Shown here: in pieces, positions 35,193-43,516 of the stretch | Numbering within the stretch: the stretch's first letter is position 1 | Layout of the letters: every line of letters begins with the position of its first letter | Source of the DNA: Nitrospira sp. SG-bin2 | Lineage (GTDB): Bacteria > Nitrospirota > Nitrospiria > Nitrospirales > Nitrospiraceae | Direction: 5' to 3' | Assembly (NCBI GenBank): GCA_002083405.1 | Contig: LVWT01000024.1 | Location: 1 to 57,497 of the forward strand | DNA length: 57,497 bases | The notes under the pieces: generated by a model | Database searches by the model: none | What the model was told of the DNA's origin: nothing | What the model saw: only the letters and a program-made list of their open reading frames with translations | Translations under genes and position numbers: made by a program

Positions 35193-35648
35193 TCATATCC
35201 ACCGATTCACTCGAGACGCATAATCAAGATACTTCCGTCCGAACCGGTCCGTTAGCGCTCGTTCCTCCGGTTTGATTTGGAAGCGATTCATGTAAAGGAT
35301 GAAGGCAGGAAGAAAGAGAAACGCCAGGATGTTTGCCAGATACAGAGCCCAGCCGGCTAGGAGCAACAACAGGCCGAGATACATCGGGTTGCGCGTGAAA
35401 CGATAGATTCCCGACGTCACTAAGAACGATGCGGACGTTGGTTTCATGGGGTTCGGGGTGGTATGCGCACTCCAGAAGGACAGCATCGCCAATCCTGTGA
35501 TGCCGGCCCCGACTATTCCCATTCCCATGGCCACGATTCGCAACGGTGGATAGGCGAATTCGGGCAGGGTGTAGAAGGCAAGCCACATGCCCATCGCGAT
35601 GATTGCACCGACGGCGAGTGGTGGAATTTTCAGATCGAGGCCATGCAT
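35193..35648 (-). CDS. ICMT/PEMT-like membrane methyltransferase
   Basis: About 151 residues, four helices. The C-terminal pattern GIYRFTRNPMYLGLLLLLAG, then LYMNRFQIKPEERAL and FGRKYLDYASRVNRWI, is the isoprenylcysteine carboxyl methyltransferase or phospholipid methyltransferase family (SAM-binding RNPMY; E-E motif). Substrate unknown. Start ATG at 35648; upstream in-frame ATGs give a non-membrane extension and are unlikely. Confidence 0.82.
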   Translation of the reverse strand: MHGLDLKIPPLAVGAIIAMGMWLAFYTLPEFAYPPLRIVAMGMGIVGAGITGLAMLSFWSAHTTPNPMKPTSASFLVTSGIYRFTRNPMYLGLLLLLAGWALYLANILAFLFLPAFILYMNRFQIKPEERALTDRFGRKYLDYASRVNRWI

Positions 35649-35829
35649 GGTGTCCCATCCAACGGTGAAGCGGGTCGATGGGCAGAGCCTACACTTTTTG
35701 GCGCTCGACTGGCTACTTCTGCTCATAGCGGCACAGTCGTGCCTGCGCATGACTCTCGTAATCAGATATAGTGGTCGTGTTTACTTGGTTGGACGATCGT
35801 GCAACCTGTTCAGGGAATAAGGAGTTGAG

Positions 35830-36666
35830 ATGAATCAGCATAAGGGCGGAGCCGCTAAAGATTTTATGCATCGCTACCTGGAGGTGGTTCCACAAGACGC
35901 GACGGCTGCGGCCGCGGCTGAGCGGATGGGCGTCAAGCAGATCGGCTGTCTGTTGGTGGAATCGAATGATCCCAAGCGAGGAATGTCTGGAATTCTGACG
36001 GAGACGGATCTTGTACGGAAAGTGCTCGCGCAGGGACTAGATCCCACGGTCACGATGGTGGATCGTGTGATGGCCAGCCCGATTTTGACGATTGCCGGGG
36101 ACCGCTCCATGTTGGATGCCAGCCATTTGATGGAAACCAATCATGTGCGCCACCTCTGTGTAGCGGAGGCTGGTGAGATTGTCGGGATCATTTCGGTGCG
36201 GGACCTCGTGCGATCGTTTGTGGATGCGGAGAGCGGTCCCGTCTGTGAACTTGACAAGGTGTACCGCCCGCTGAGCGTTCTGATGGCGACCACCCTCGCG
36301 ACGATCCCCAGCGACGCGTCTCTACTCGCGGCCGCTCGGCTGATGGGCGAGAAGCGCATGGGGTCATTGCTGACGATCGAGGCCGGCGAAATCGTCGGCA
36401 TCGTGACCGAGCGCGATCTGGTCCGGAAGGGGCTGGCTTCCAACCGGGATCCAGGTAGCACTCACGTCAGTGCCGTGATGAGTTCTCCTCTACTCAGCAT
36501 CGATGTGAATCGCACGATACGCGATGCCAGTAAAGCGATGGCCGAACAGGGGGTGCGTCACTTGGCCGTGACAGAGAACGGGAAGATCGTCGGGGTGCTC
36601 TCCGTGCGGGACTTAGTGAAAATGGTCTCCGTTCGGGATCGACCGAGGTTTCTCAGCCAGACATAG
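35830..36666 (+). CDS. four-CBS-domain protein
   Basis: 278 residues with four CBS repeats (about 1-60, 65-125, 138-197, 205-270), each with the pattern AA..M......L.V...G...GI.(S/T)..DLVR. The last three repeats end GIISVRDLVRSF, GIVTERDLVRKGL and GVLSVRDLVKMV. CBS pairs bind adenosine nucleotides and sense energy state. No other domain, so it may regulate a partner in trans. TAAGGAGTTGAG precedes the ATG. Confidence 0.9.
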   Translation: MNQHKGGAAKDFMHRYLEVVPQDATAAAAAERMGVKQIGCLLVESNDPKRGMSGILTETDLVRKVLAQGLDPTVTMVDRVMASPILTIAGDRSMLDASHLMETNHVRHLCVAEAGEIVGIISVRDLVRSFVDAESGPVCELDKVYRPLSVLMATTLATIPSDASLLAAARLMGEKRMGSLLTIEAGEIVGIVTERDLVRKGLASNRDPGSTHVSAVMSSPLLSIDVNRTIRDASKAMAEQGVRHLAVTENGKIVGVLSVRDLVKMVSVRDRPRFLSQT

Positions 36667-36701
36667 CGGATGGTGTCGCGTATCGCCGCAGCATTGGAAC
36701 G

Positions 36702-36983
36702 ATGTCGAACAAATCACGACGTTCCCCGGATCTTCCCAAGGCAGCCGTCGATGCGCTGTGGCAAGGCAATGTGATTGAGGCGATCAAGGTCGTTCGCCTG
36801 GAGCACAATGTCGGCCTGAAAGAAGCGAAGGAACAGGTAGATGCCTATATCGGTTCCCAGCCGGCTCTCAGGAAAAAGCTGGACCGGGTGCTCGCCACGG
36901 CGAAAAAACGGATGGTCCGCTGGCTGATCGGATTTCTGGTGCTGGCGGCCGGTCTTGCGTATTTCCTGATGCAAGGGGCATGA
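36702..36983 (+). CDS. L7/L12-C-like small membrane protein, paralogue 1
   Basis: 93 residues. The first part (AAVDALWQGNVIEAIKVVR, then VGLKEAKEQVDAYI) has the helical pattern of the ribosomal L7/L12 C-terminal domain found in small membrane proteins; a C-terminal transmembrane helix follows (MVRWLIGFLVLAAGLAYFLM). Paralogous to the protein at 39950 (same domain order and length). Role unknown; precedes a ferritin-like gene. Confidence 0.7.
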   Translation: MSNKSRRSPDLPKAAVDALWQGNVIEAIKVVRLEHNVGLKEAKEQVDAYIGSQPALRKKLDRVLATAKKRMVRWLIGFLVLAAGLAYFLMQGA

Positions 36984-37060
36984 ATCAACGATCGTCTGTA
37001 ACGGCGATAACCCGCTCGCGCTTCCTCAGGCGAGAGGGTCATACTGAATGGGAGGATCAC

Positions 37061-37516
37061 ATGAACGATCAAGACACACAACGCGCAGTAGGGATTCTCA
37101 ATCGGATTATGGAGCACGAGTTAGCGGGAGTCGTGCGGTATATGCATTACTCACTCATGGTCTACGGCTATAACCGCATTCCTATCGTGTCGTGGCTGAA
37201 GAGTAATGCCGACGAGAGCCTTGCCCATGCGCATAAAGCCGGGGAACTGGTCACCTTGCTTGGCGGCCATCCCTCGCTGAAAATCGGGACGCTCTTGGAA
37301 ACCGAGAAGCATGACGTGGGAGATATCCTGCGGGAAAGCCTGGAGCACGAGAAGGCAGCTGCCGCCGCCTATTATGAACTTCTGAAACTCTCCGAGGGAA
37401 AGTCCGTCCTGTTGGAAGAATTCGCGCGGGAGATGATCGTCGGTGAAGAGCTGCATCTGGACGAGGTGAATAAGATGTTGCGCAAGTCAGGTGATGTCCA
37501 GCCATTTCGCTCCTAG
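37061..37516 (+). CDS. bacterioferritin-like ferritin-fold protein
   Basis: 151 residues. Four-helix bundle with di-iron ligands: MEHELAGVVRYMHYSLMVYG, ADESLAHAHKAG, ESLEHEKAAAAAYYELL, EEFAREMIVGEELHLDE. No obvious haem-binding Met. Stores iron or oxidises Fe(II). ATG at 37061 follows GGGAGGATCAC; an upstream in-frame ATG (36980) overlaps the previous gene and is rejected. Confidence 0.85.
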   Translation: MNDQDTQRAVGILNRIMEHELAGVVRYMHYSLMVYGYNRIPIVSWLKSNADESLAHAHKAGELVTLLGGHPSLKIGTLLETEKHDVGDILRESLEHEKAAAAAYYELLKLSEGKSVLLEEFAREMIVGEELHLDEVNKMLRKSGDVQPFRS

Positions 37517-37606
37517 CCATTCAAAGGACCGGGAAATATAAGGGGTTGAGACCATTGCTCGCCTCATCGCGTACGGCGGTCAATGCGCAGAATTAAGGAG
37601 GTGTCG

Positions 37607-38188
37607 ATGAGGCCATACGGCAAGGTGAGTGTGCGTCTCGGTCTGGGTCTGGTTTTGTGCGCAGTGCTGGGATCAGAGGCGGCGTTTGCCAAAGTGCAGG
37701 TGTTGCCGGATGCCCAGTTGATGGTTGACGGAAAGACGATCAAGGAGCACAAACGGCTGCTTGGTCAGCCGGTCGTGAAAGAGTTGCTTGCGTCATTCGC
37801 ACGGGCCGAGACAGCGGTGCAGAAGGAAGATCTCGTTGCGCTCATGGCATTCTATTCGCCGGCGTACAATTATCACGGGTTGAAAGAAACCGACGTGCGG
37901 CGGGTGTGGGGCGAAGTGTTTATGCACTACAAGGCGGTGGAGTCTCTCCATATGCTGTCTGACATCAAAGTCCGCCAGGTGGACTCCCGGCTTCAGGCGG
38001 AGGTCACGTGCACCGGGGGGTTATATGGGACTGAGAAGCGAACGGGCAACCGGATCACGCTCGACAGTTGGTTCCGTGAAGTGCACTACCTGGTCAAGGA
38101 AGATGGCGTCTGGAGGTTTCTCGGCAATGCCGGCGAAGCTCCGGCAGCCGCTCCCTTTTCCGCTGCGCCACACCATCCTCTGTTCTGA
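37607..38188 (+). CDS. exported SnoaL/NTF2-like protein, paralogue 2
   Basis: 193 residues. Signal peptide (VRLGLGLVLCAVLGSEAAFA). Shares YNYHGLKETDVRRVW, EVTCTGGLY, LDSWFREVHYLV, GNAGEAP and the PHHPLF end with the protein at 21165. AAGGAGGTGTCG precedes the ATG (37607). Function unknown; the aromatic YNYH motif and a conserved CTG suggest a ligand pocket. Confidence 0.78.
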   Translation: MRPYGKVSVRLGLGLVLCAVLGSEAAFAKVQVLPDAQLMVDGKTIKEHKRLLGQPVVKELLASFARAETAVQKEDLVALMAFYSPAYNYHGLKETDVRRVWGEVFMHYKAVESLHMLSDIKVRQVDSRLQAEVTCTGGLYGTEKRTGNRITLDSWFREVHYLVKEDGVWRFLGNAGEAPAAAPFSAAPHHPLF

Positions 38189-38268
38189 TCGCGCGCGCTC
38201 TTTTCCCTCCTCCCGGGGGATCAGTGGAGACGGAGGCATGTCCGAACTTCCAGTTCCTGGATAGCATT

Positions 38269-39774
38269 TCACAGCCGCGCCGTGACGGCTTTCACCTCGG
38301 TGTAGAGTTCCAATGCGTCGTGCCCCATTTCGCGGCCCCAGCCGGATTGCTTGTAACCTCCGAAGGGCAGTGCGGCGTCAAAGATGTTGTAGCAGTTGAT
38401 CCAGACCGACCCTGCGCGCAGCTGCGCCGCGATGCGGTGGGCCTTGCTGACGTCGCGGGTCCACACCGCAGCCGCCAGGCCGTAGATCGAGTCGTTTGCC
38501 AACGGGAGTACCTCGTCTATCTCCGTGAATGGCACCGCGCAGACGACCGGTCCGAAGATCTCCTCCTGCATGATCTTCATCTGCTGCGTCGTGTCGACCA
38601 GCACCGTCGGTTCCACAAAATAACCCTTGGTGCCCAGTTTGTGTCCGCCGACCACCGCTTTGGCTCCCTCGGAAAAGCCCGATTCCAGATAACTGAGCAC
38701 CCGCCGTTGCTGCTCATCCGAGACCAGCGGACCCATTTGGGTGTCGAGATCCATGCCCGGTCCGACCTTGATCTTCTTCGCGTCCTCCGCGATGCCCTCT
38801 ACTACCTTGTCGAAGATACGCTTGTCGACAAACAGCCGTGAGCCGGCGCAACAGCATTGGCCTTGGTTGAAAAAGATCGCGCTGGACACCCCTGGTATGC
38901 TTGCCGCGACATCAGCATCCTCGCACACGATGTTGGGTGATTTCCCGCCGAGTTCCAACGAGACTTTTTTCAGATTCCCCGCAGCCGCGCCAAGAATGAG
39001 CTTGCCGACTTCGGTGGAGCCCGTGAATGCGACCTTGTCCACATGCGGGTGTGCCGCTAATGCCGCGCCGGCGGTCTCTCCGTAGCCCGGCACGATGTTG
39101 ACCACTCCATCAGGGAACCCCGCTTCGCAGATGAGTTCACCCAGTCGCAAGGCCGACAGCGGCGTCTGCTCAGCCGGTTTCAGTACGACGGTGCAGCCTG
39201 CGGCCAACGCCGGGCCGAGCTTCCAGGCCGCCATCAGCAGTGGAAAATTCCATGGGATGATCTGGGCCACCACGCCGACCGGTTCGCGCAGCGTGTAAGC
39301 AAGATACTGGGCTCCCGGCGTGTAGGGCACCGAAATGGGGATCGTCGTGCCTTCGATTTTGGTTGCCCAACCGGCCATGTAGCGGAAGAGATCCACAGCC
39401 AGTGGCACATCGGCTACGCGCGCCACGCCCACCGGCTTGCCATTGTCGAGTGACTCGAGTTGTGCGAATTCTTCCAGGTGGGCTTCGAGTAAGTCTGCGA
39501 GTTTCCAGATCAATCGTCCTCGTTCCGATGTGGTGAGTCTGCGCCAGGGGCCGCTCTCGAAGGCCTTTCGCGCAGCAGCGACCGCCCTGTCGACATCCGT
39601 GCGGGCGCCCTCGGCGACCTGAGCCAGCACTTCGCCTGTGGCCGGGTTATAGGTCGGAAAGGTCCTTCCCGACGCGGCGTCGAGCCAGTTGCCGCCGATC
39701 AGCATTTTTAGGGGTGCGCCGACAAAGGTTCGAACCTGATGGTGCATCGGGACCTCAGCGGTTGCTGTGTTCAT
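38269..39774 (-). CDS. aldehyde dehydrogenase, NAD(P)-dependent
   Basis: 501 residues. ALDH superfamily: SLELGGKSPNIV with the catalytic glutamate, FNQGQCCCAGSRLFV with the catalytic cysteine, VAFTGSTEVGKLI (NAD site), and ends in PFGGYKQSGWGREMG. Converts an aldehyde to its acid; substrate not determined. GGAAAGGAGGAACACC precedes the ATG at 39774; a longer frame starts upstream without a good site. Confidence 0.92.
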   Translation of the reverse strand: MNTATAEVPMHHQVRTFVGAPLKMLIGGNWLDAASGRTFPTYNPATGEVLAQVAEGARTDVDRAVAAARKAFESGPWRRLTTSERGRLIWKLADLLEAHLEEFAQLESLDNGKPVGVARVADVPLAVDLFRYMAGWATKIEGTTIPISVPYTPGAQYLAYTLREPVGVVAQIIPWNFPLLMAAWKLGPALAAGCTVVLKPAEQTPLSALRLGELICEAGFPDGVVNIVPGYGETAGAALAAHPHVDKVAFTGSTEVGKLILGAAAGNLKKVSLELGGKSPNIVCEDADVAASIPGVSSAIFFNQGQCCCAGSRLFVDKRIFDKVVEGIAEDAKKIKVGPGMDLDTQMGPLVSDEQQRRVLSYLESGFSEGAKAVVGGHKLGTKGYFVEPTVLVDTTQQMKIMQEEIFGPVVCAVPFTEIDEVLPLANDSIYGLAAAVWTRDVSKAHRIAAQLRAGSVWINCYNIFDAALPFGGYKQSGWGREMGHDALELYTEVKAVTARL

Positions 39775-39949
39775 GGTGTTCCTCCTTTCCGGCTGTTGAA
39801 ACTGCGACGGTTCGGGTGTGTGAAATCGGACACCGCGCTCCATTATAACGAGAAAAACGGGAGGAGGGGAACAGTGATACCCCGGGGCCCGCGCCTCATC
39901 AGAAGGCTTTGACAGGAGCGCTCTAGTTTCTGGTAAACTCTCCCCCGCA

Positions 39950-40237
39950 ATGACAACCCAACCGGAACAATCCACTGGTTTTCCCGAGAGTGTGCATGAC
40001 GCGCTCTGGCGCGGCAAAAGGAGCGAGGCGATCGACGCGCTTCAGCGTGAGTGGAACATCAGCAGGGACGAGGCGAGGGAGTTGGTGGGGAGCTTCATTC
40101 TCGCCAATAAGTCGGTGCGACGCAGGATGGGCGATGAGCAACCCACGATCGGTTGGGGGTTCATCCGTTGGCTGATCCTGTTCCAGGCGATTGTCGTCGC
40201 GATCGGGTACTATCTGTTTTACCGAGATTCTTGGTGA
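39950..40237 (+). CDS. L7/L12-C-like small membrane protein, paralogue 2
   Basis: 95 residues. VHDALWRGKRSEAIDALQRE, then ISRDEAREL, a helix pattern as in paralogue 1 (36702), and a C-terminal transmembrane helix (RWLILFQAIVVAIGYYLFY). It is divergent from the aldehyde dehydrogenase gene and lies before the hydrogenase operon. Role unknown. Confidence 0.7.
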   Translation: MTTQPEQSTGFPESVHDALWRGKRSEAIDALQREWNISRDEARELVGSFILANKSVRRRMGDEQPTIGWGFIRWLILFQAIVVAIGYYLFYRDSW

Positions 40238-40512
40238 TCGCCTGATCCGACTTCTAAAGACGCCCGACCGCGTGCGTTCCGTCTTCCCATCGTCATAGAT
40301 ACACAGTTTTCTCCTCCGTAGCTTCTCCGTCCTCTTCTGCGATCCAATTCAAAAATGAGCGCCAGAAATTCGTGTTCCGGTCAGGGGGCGCGAAGAAGCG
40401 TCGATGTTTCGAAGCGATGGTTCGTGTCTTGCAAGAGGGTGAAAGAACTCTTACGATGGCAAGCCGATCGCATGGTCGGCTCTTTCGGAGACAGGCGAAA
40501 AGGATCTGCGCC

Positions 40513-41652
40513 ATGGTGACGGCCTCCGATAGGGGCGGCGTTCTCCCCAAAGCCGATTTCCAACGGCTGCTTGATGCTTTGGGCGCGAAGGGCTATCGGG
40601 TAGTCGGTCCGGTTGTGCGAGACGGATCGGTTATGTGGGAGACTGTCGAACGAACGGCGGATCTTCCGATCGGCTGGCGCGATCAACAAGAACCGGGACG
40701 CTACCGTCTTGAGCAATCCGGTGATGGCCGCCTTTTCGGCGTCGTCCATGGACCGCAATCCCTGAAGCCCTTCAGTTTCGCGCCGCGCGAGGCGCTGCTC
40801 ACCATCGAGCGATCGAAGAACAGCCTCGCGTCAGTTCCCACCCTGCCGAAATCAGAGAAGGTGGCCGTCCTCGGCGCTCGTGCCTGCGATATAGCGGGTT
40901 TGGCCATGCAGGACCGGATTTTTCTCCGCGATGCCTACGCCGATCCCTATTATCAAGCGCGACGGAACAGCATGTTTGTGGTCGCCGTGAATTGTACGCG
41001 GGCCCTCGCGACATGCTTCTGTGCATCTATGGGAACAGGTCCCGGCGCCACGAGCGGTTTCGACCTTACCCTTACTGAATTGGAAACTGTCTTTCTCATC
41101 GAAGCAGGGAGTTCGGAGGGCAACGACATTCTCTCGGCGCTGGCGATCGGTCCCTCTTCTCCGGCACAGATCGACGAAGCAGAAGCGAACATCAGGTCCT
41201 GTGCGATGAGTCAAACAAGGCGTCTGAATACCGCTGAACTGCCGGGGGCGTTGTATGAGGCGCATGAGCATTCTCACTGGGACAATGTGGCGGGACGCTG
41301 CCTGGCTTGCGCGAACTGCACCATGGTCTGCCCGACCTGCTTTTGCCACACGGTGGAAGAGACGCCGGATCTCACCGGGCAGCGCACGGAGCACGCCAGG
41401 TTGTGGGATTCCTGTTTCACGCAGGAGCACGGATATATTCACGGCAAGAACATTCGCCCGACCATCAAGGATCGGTACCGTATGTGGCTGACACATAAAC
41501 TGGCGTCGTGGATCGATCAATTCGGAACATCCGGCTGCGTCGGCTGCGGTCGCTGCATTACCTGGTGCCCGGTCGGGATCGACCTGACCGAAGAGTTGCC
41601 GGCGTTACTGAAGCCTTCGATTCGACTCCAACAGAAACCGGGCCAGGTATGA
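40513..41652 (+). CDS. hydB: group 3b [NiFe]-hydrogenase beta (iron-sulfur) subunit
   Basis: About 379 residues. Sulfhydrogenase/HydB-like protein that passes electrons between the hydrogenase and the NAD(P) subunit. Cysteine sets CLACANCTMVCPTCFC and CVGCGRCITWCPVGI bind [4Fe-4S] clusters; GARACDIAGL and NCTRALATCFC match the Pyrococcus HydB core. Start at 40513 (AAAGGA eight bases upstream) fits the family; ATG 40456 is an alternative. The stop overlaps the next gene (ATGA). It opens the hydrogenase operon. Confidence 0.87.
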   Translation: MVTASDRGGVLPKADFQRLLDALGAKGYRVVGPVVRDGSVMWETVERTADLPIGWRDQQEPGRYRLEQSGDGRLFGVVHGPQSLKPFSFAPREALLTIERSKNSLASVPTLPKSEKVAVLGARACDIAGLAMQDRIFLRDAYADPYYQARRNSMFVVAVNCTRALATCFCASMGTGPGATSGFDLTLTELETVFLIEAGSSEGNDILSALAIGPSSPAQIDEAEANIRSCAMSQTRRLNTAELPGALYEAHEHSHWDNVAGRCLACANCTMVCPTCFCHTVEETPDLTGQRTEHARLWDSCFTQEHGYIHGKNIRPTIKDRYRMWLTHKLASWIDQFGTSGCVGCGRCITWCPVGIDLTEELPALLKPSIRLQQKPGQV

Positions 41653-42515
41653 CACCCATTTCACAAGCCATGGCACAGACAGTGTCCAATCCCTATCTGA
41701 TCCAGCCGGCTACCATTGTGGAGAAGATCAGAGAAGCGGACGATATCGATACCTATCGGTTGCAGTTTGTCGATGAGCAGGTGCGACGCAGTTATCGGTT
41801 TTCCGCCGGCCAGTTCAATATGGTCTATCTGTTCGGGGTCGGCGAAGTGGCGATCTCGATTGTGTCGGACCCGGACCGGCCGGACTCTCTCGATCACACG
41901 ATCCGTGCGGTCGGTCGTGTCACCAAGGCGATCGCCGGGCTGAAAATCGGTGATGTGCTGGGAATCCGCGGACCGTTCGGACAAGGCTGGCCGCTGGCCG
42001 ATATACGGGGGAAAGACATCGTGGTAGTCACCGGCGGACTCGGCTGTGCGCCGGTTGTGGGTGCGATTGAATACATCTTCCGTCGCCGGAGGGACTTTGG
42101 CGCCGTCAGAATTCTGCACGGGGTGAAGACACCTCACGACCTGCTCTATCGCGAACGGTTCGAGACATGGCGGCAGCACCCTGATACCAAGGTCTATTTG
42201 ACCAGTGATCGGGCCGACAAGAATTGGCAATACCATGTCGGGGTTGTGACGGGGCTGTTTCATGAAGTCAGGATCGACCCGGCACGGACTGCGGTGTTGA
42301 TGTGCGGGCCGGAGATCATGATGCGCCTGGGCGCGCCGATCCTCATCGACCGGGGCATTCCGGCAACCTCGATCTACGTCTCGCTCGAACGGCATATGGA
42401 ATGCGGCATCGGTCTCTGCGGCCATTGCCAGATGGGGCCGTACTTTCTGTGCAAAGACGGGCCGGTGATGCGCTACGACCTGGTGGCGCAGTGGTTGGGA
42501 AGCGAAGGGGTGTAA
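41649..42515 (+). CDS. hydG: group 3b hydrogenase gamma (FAD/NAD(P)-binding) subunit
   Basis: 288 residues. Ferredoxin-reductase-like: FAD domain (FSAGQFNMVYLFGVGEVAIS), NAD(P) domain (KDIVVVTGGLGCAPVVGAIE; VLMCGPEIMM) and a C-terminal [2Fe-2S] cysteine set (ECGIGLCGHCQMGPYFLC). It links the hydrogenase to NAD(P). Coupled to hydB by ATGA overlap. Confidence 0.9.
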   Translation: MTPISQAMAQTVSNPYLIQPATIVEKIREADDIDTYRLQFVDEQVRRSYRFSAGQFNMVYLFGVGEVAISIVSDPDRPDSLDHTIRAVGRVTKAIAGLKIGDVLGIRGPFGQGWPLADIRGKDIVVVTGGLGCAPVVGAIEYIFRRRRDFGAVRILHGVKTPHDLLYRERFETWRQHPDTKVYLTSDRADKNWQYHVGVVTGLFHEVRIDPARTAVLMCGPEIMMRLGAPILIDRGIPATSIYVSLERHMECGIGLCGHCQMGPYFLCKDGPVMRYDLVAQWLGSEGV

Positions 42516-42544
42516 ACGGTGGAGTGGTCTGTCTCGTTTGTCCG

Positions 42545-42600
42545 GTCTCTCTGGTTGAACCGGATGAACCAAACAAACCAAAAACACCGGATCATCGAAA
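42545..42600 (+). repeat. A/C-rich leader repeat, AACAAACCAGACAAACG family, copy 3
   Basis: GAACCAAACAAACCAAAAAC and CACCGG between hydG and hydD; the repeat is partly degenerate, and AAAGGG (42598) gives the ribosome site. Confidence 0.6.
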
Positions 42601-42609
42601 GGGCGGCTG

Positions 42610-43464
42610 ATGGCAGAAAGCGACCAGTCTAGACATTGTGGAGGAGGGGTCCACAAGGACGCATCACGGCCCAGGTTGGGCGTCTTCAAATTTGCCTCCT
42701 GCGACGGCTGCCAGCTCAGCGTCTTGAATCTGGAGGACGACCTGCTCGCGTTGGGGCAGGCATTGGACATCGCCTACTTTCCCGAAGCCTCCAGCGGCAT
42801 GAAGCCCGGCCCCTACGACATCGTGTTAGTGGAGGGGTCCATTACGACGCCTGAAGATGCTGCCAGGATTCTGGCTTTGCGTGAACAGGCCGCCACGTTG
42901 ATCACGATCGGCGCCTGTGCGACGGCGGGCGGGATTCAAGCCTTGCGCAACTGGGCCGATGTCGAATCGTTCAAACGTGCGGTCTATCCGAGCCCCCAGT
43001 ATATTCAAAGCCTCGGGACATCCACGCCGATCTCCGCACATGTGCGGGTGGATTTCGAACTGTGGGGGTGCCCGATCGACAAGGGGCAATTGCTGCGGGT
43101 TATCACCGATCTGCTGGCCGGGGTTCGGCCCAGGCTTTCTGCAGACAGTGTGTGTATCGAGTGCAAGCGTCGTGGAAATGTTTGTGTGATGGTTGCGAGC
43201 GGTGTGCCCTGTCTGGGGCCGGTCACCAGGACCGGATGCGGCGCGATCTGTCCTTCCATGGGACGCGATTGCTACGGCTGCTTCGGTCCGACCGAGGGGG
43301 CACGGACCGGGCCGGGTTTGCCGCCCAATACGGCGTCGCTCGCGAACCGGTTTCATCAGGGGCTCCAACTGATTCCGATCGAGGTGGTGCGGCGATTTCG
43401 GGGGATCAACGGCGCTGTGGAATCATTCAAGCAGGAGAGCGAGGCGTGGGAACAGAAGACGTGA
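42610..43464 (+). CDS. hydD: group 3b [NiFe]-hydrogenase small (delta) subunit
   Basis: 284 residues. Oxidored_q6-type small subunit: FASCDGCQLSVLNLEDDLLA (proximal cluster cysteines), GACATAGGIQALRN, ELWGCPIDKGQL, and a C-terminal GPVTRTGCGAICPSMGRDCYGCFGP that binds the further clusters. No signal peptide, as expected for a cytoplasmic group 3 enzyme. Confidence 0.92.
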   Translation: MAESDQSRHCGGGVHKDASRPRLGVFKFASCDGCQLSVLNLEDDLLALGQALDIAYFPEASSGMKPGPYDIVLVEGSITTPEDAARILALREQAATLITIGACATAGGIQALRNWADVESFKRAVYPSPQYIQSLGTSTPISAHVRVDFELWGCPIDKGQLLRVITDLLAGVRPRLSADSVCIECKRRGNVCVMVASGVPCLGPVTRTGCGAICPSMGRDCYGCFGPTEGARTGPGLPPNTASLANRFHQGLQLIPIEVVRRFRGINGAVESFKQESEAWEQKT

Positions 43465-43500
43465 AGCGTGAGGGGTAAGGTGTGAGGAGTAAGAAGGCAG
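43461..43500 (+). repeat. intergenic repeat, GTGAGGGGTAAGG family, copy 3
   Basis: GTGAAGCGTGAGGGGTAAGG, then TGTGAGGAGTAAG, beginning at the stop of hydD and ending before hydA. Confidence 0.75.
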
Positions 43501-43516
43501 ATGTGAAAGGGAAGAA

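Noticed and set aside
39775..40017. N-terminal extension of the aldehyde dehydrogenase
   Set aside because: It overlaps the divergent small membrane protein gene and lacks a ribosome site; 39774 has AAGGAGG.
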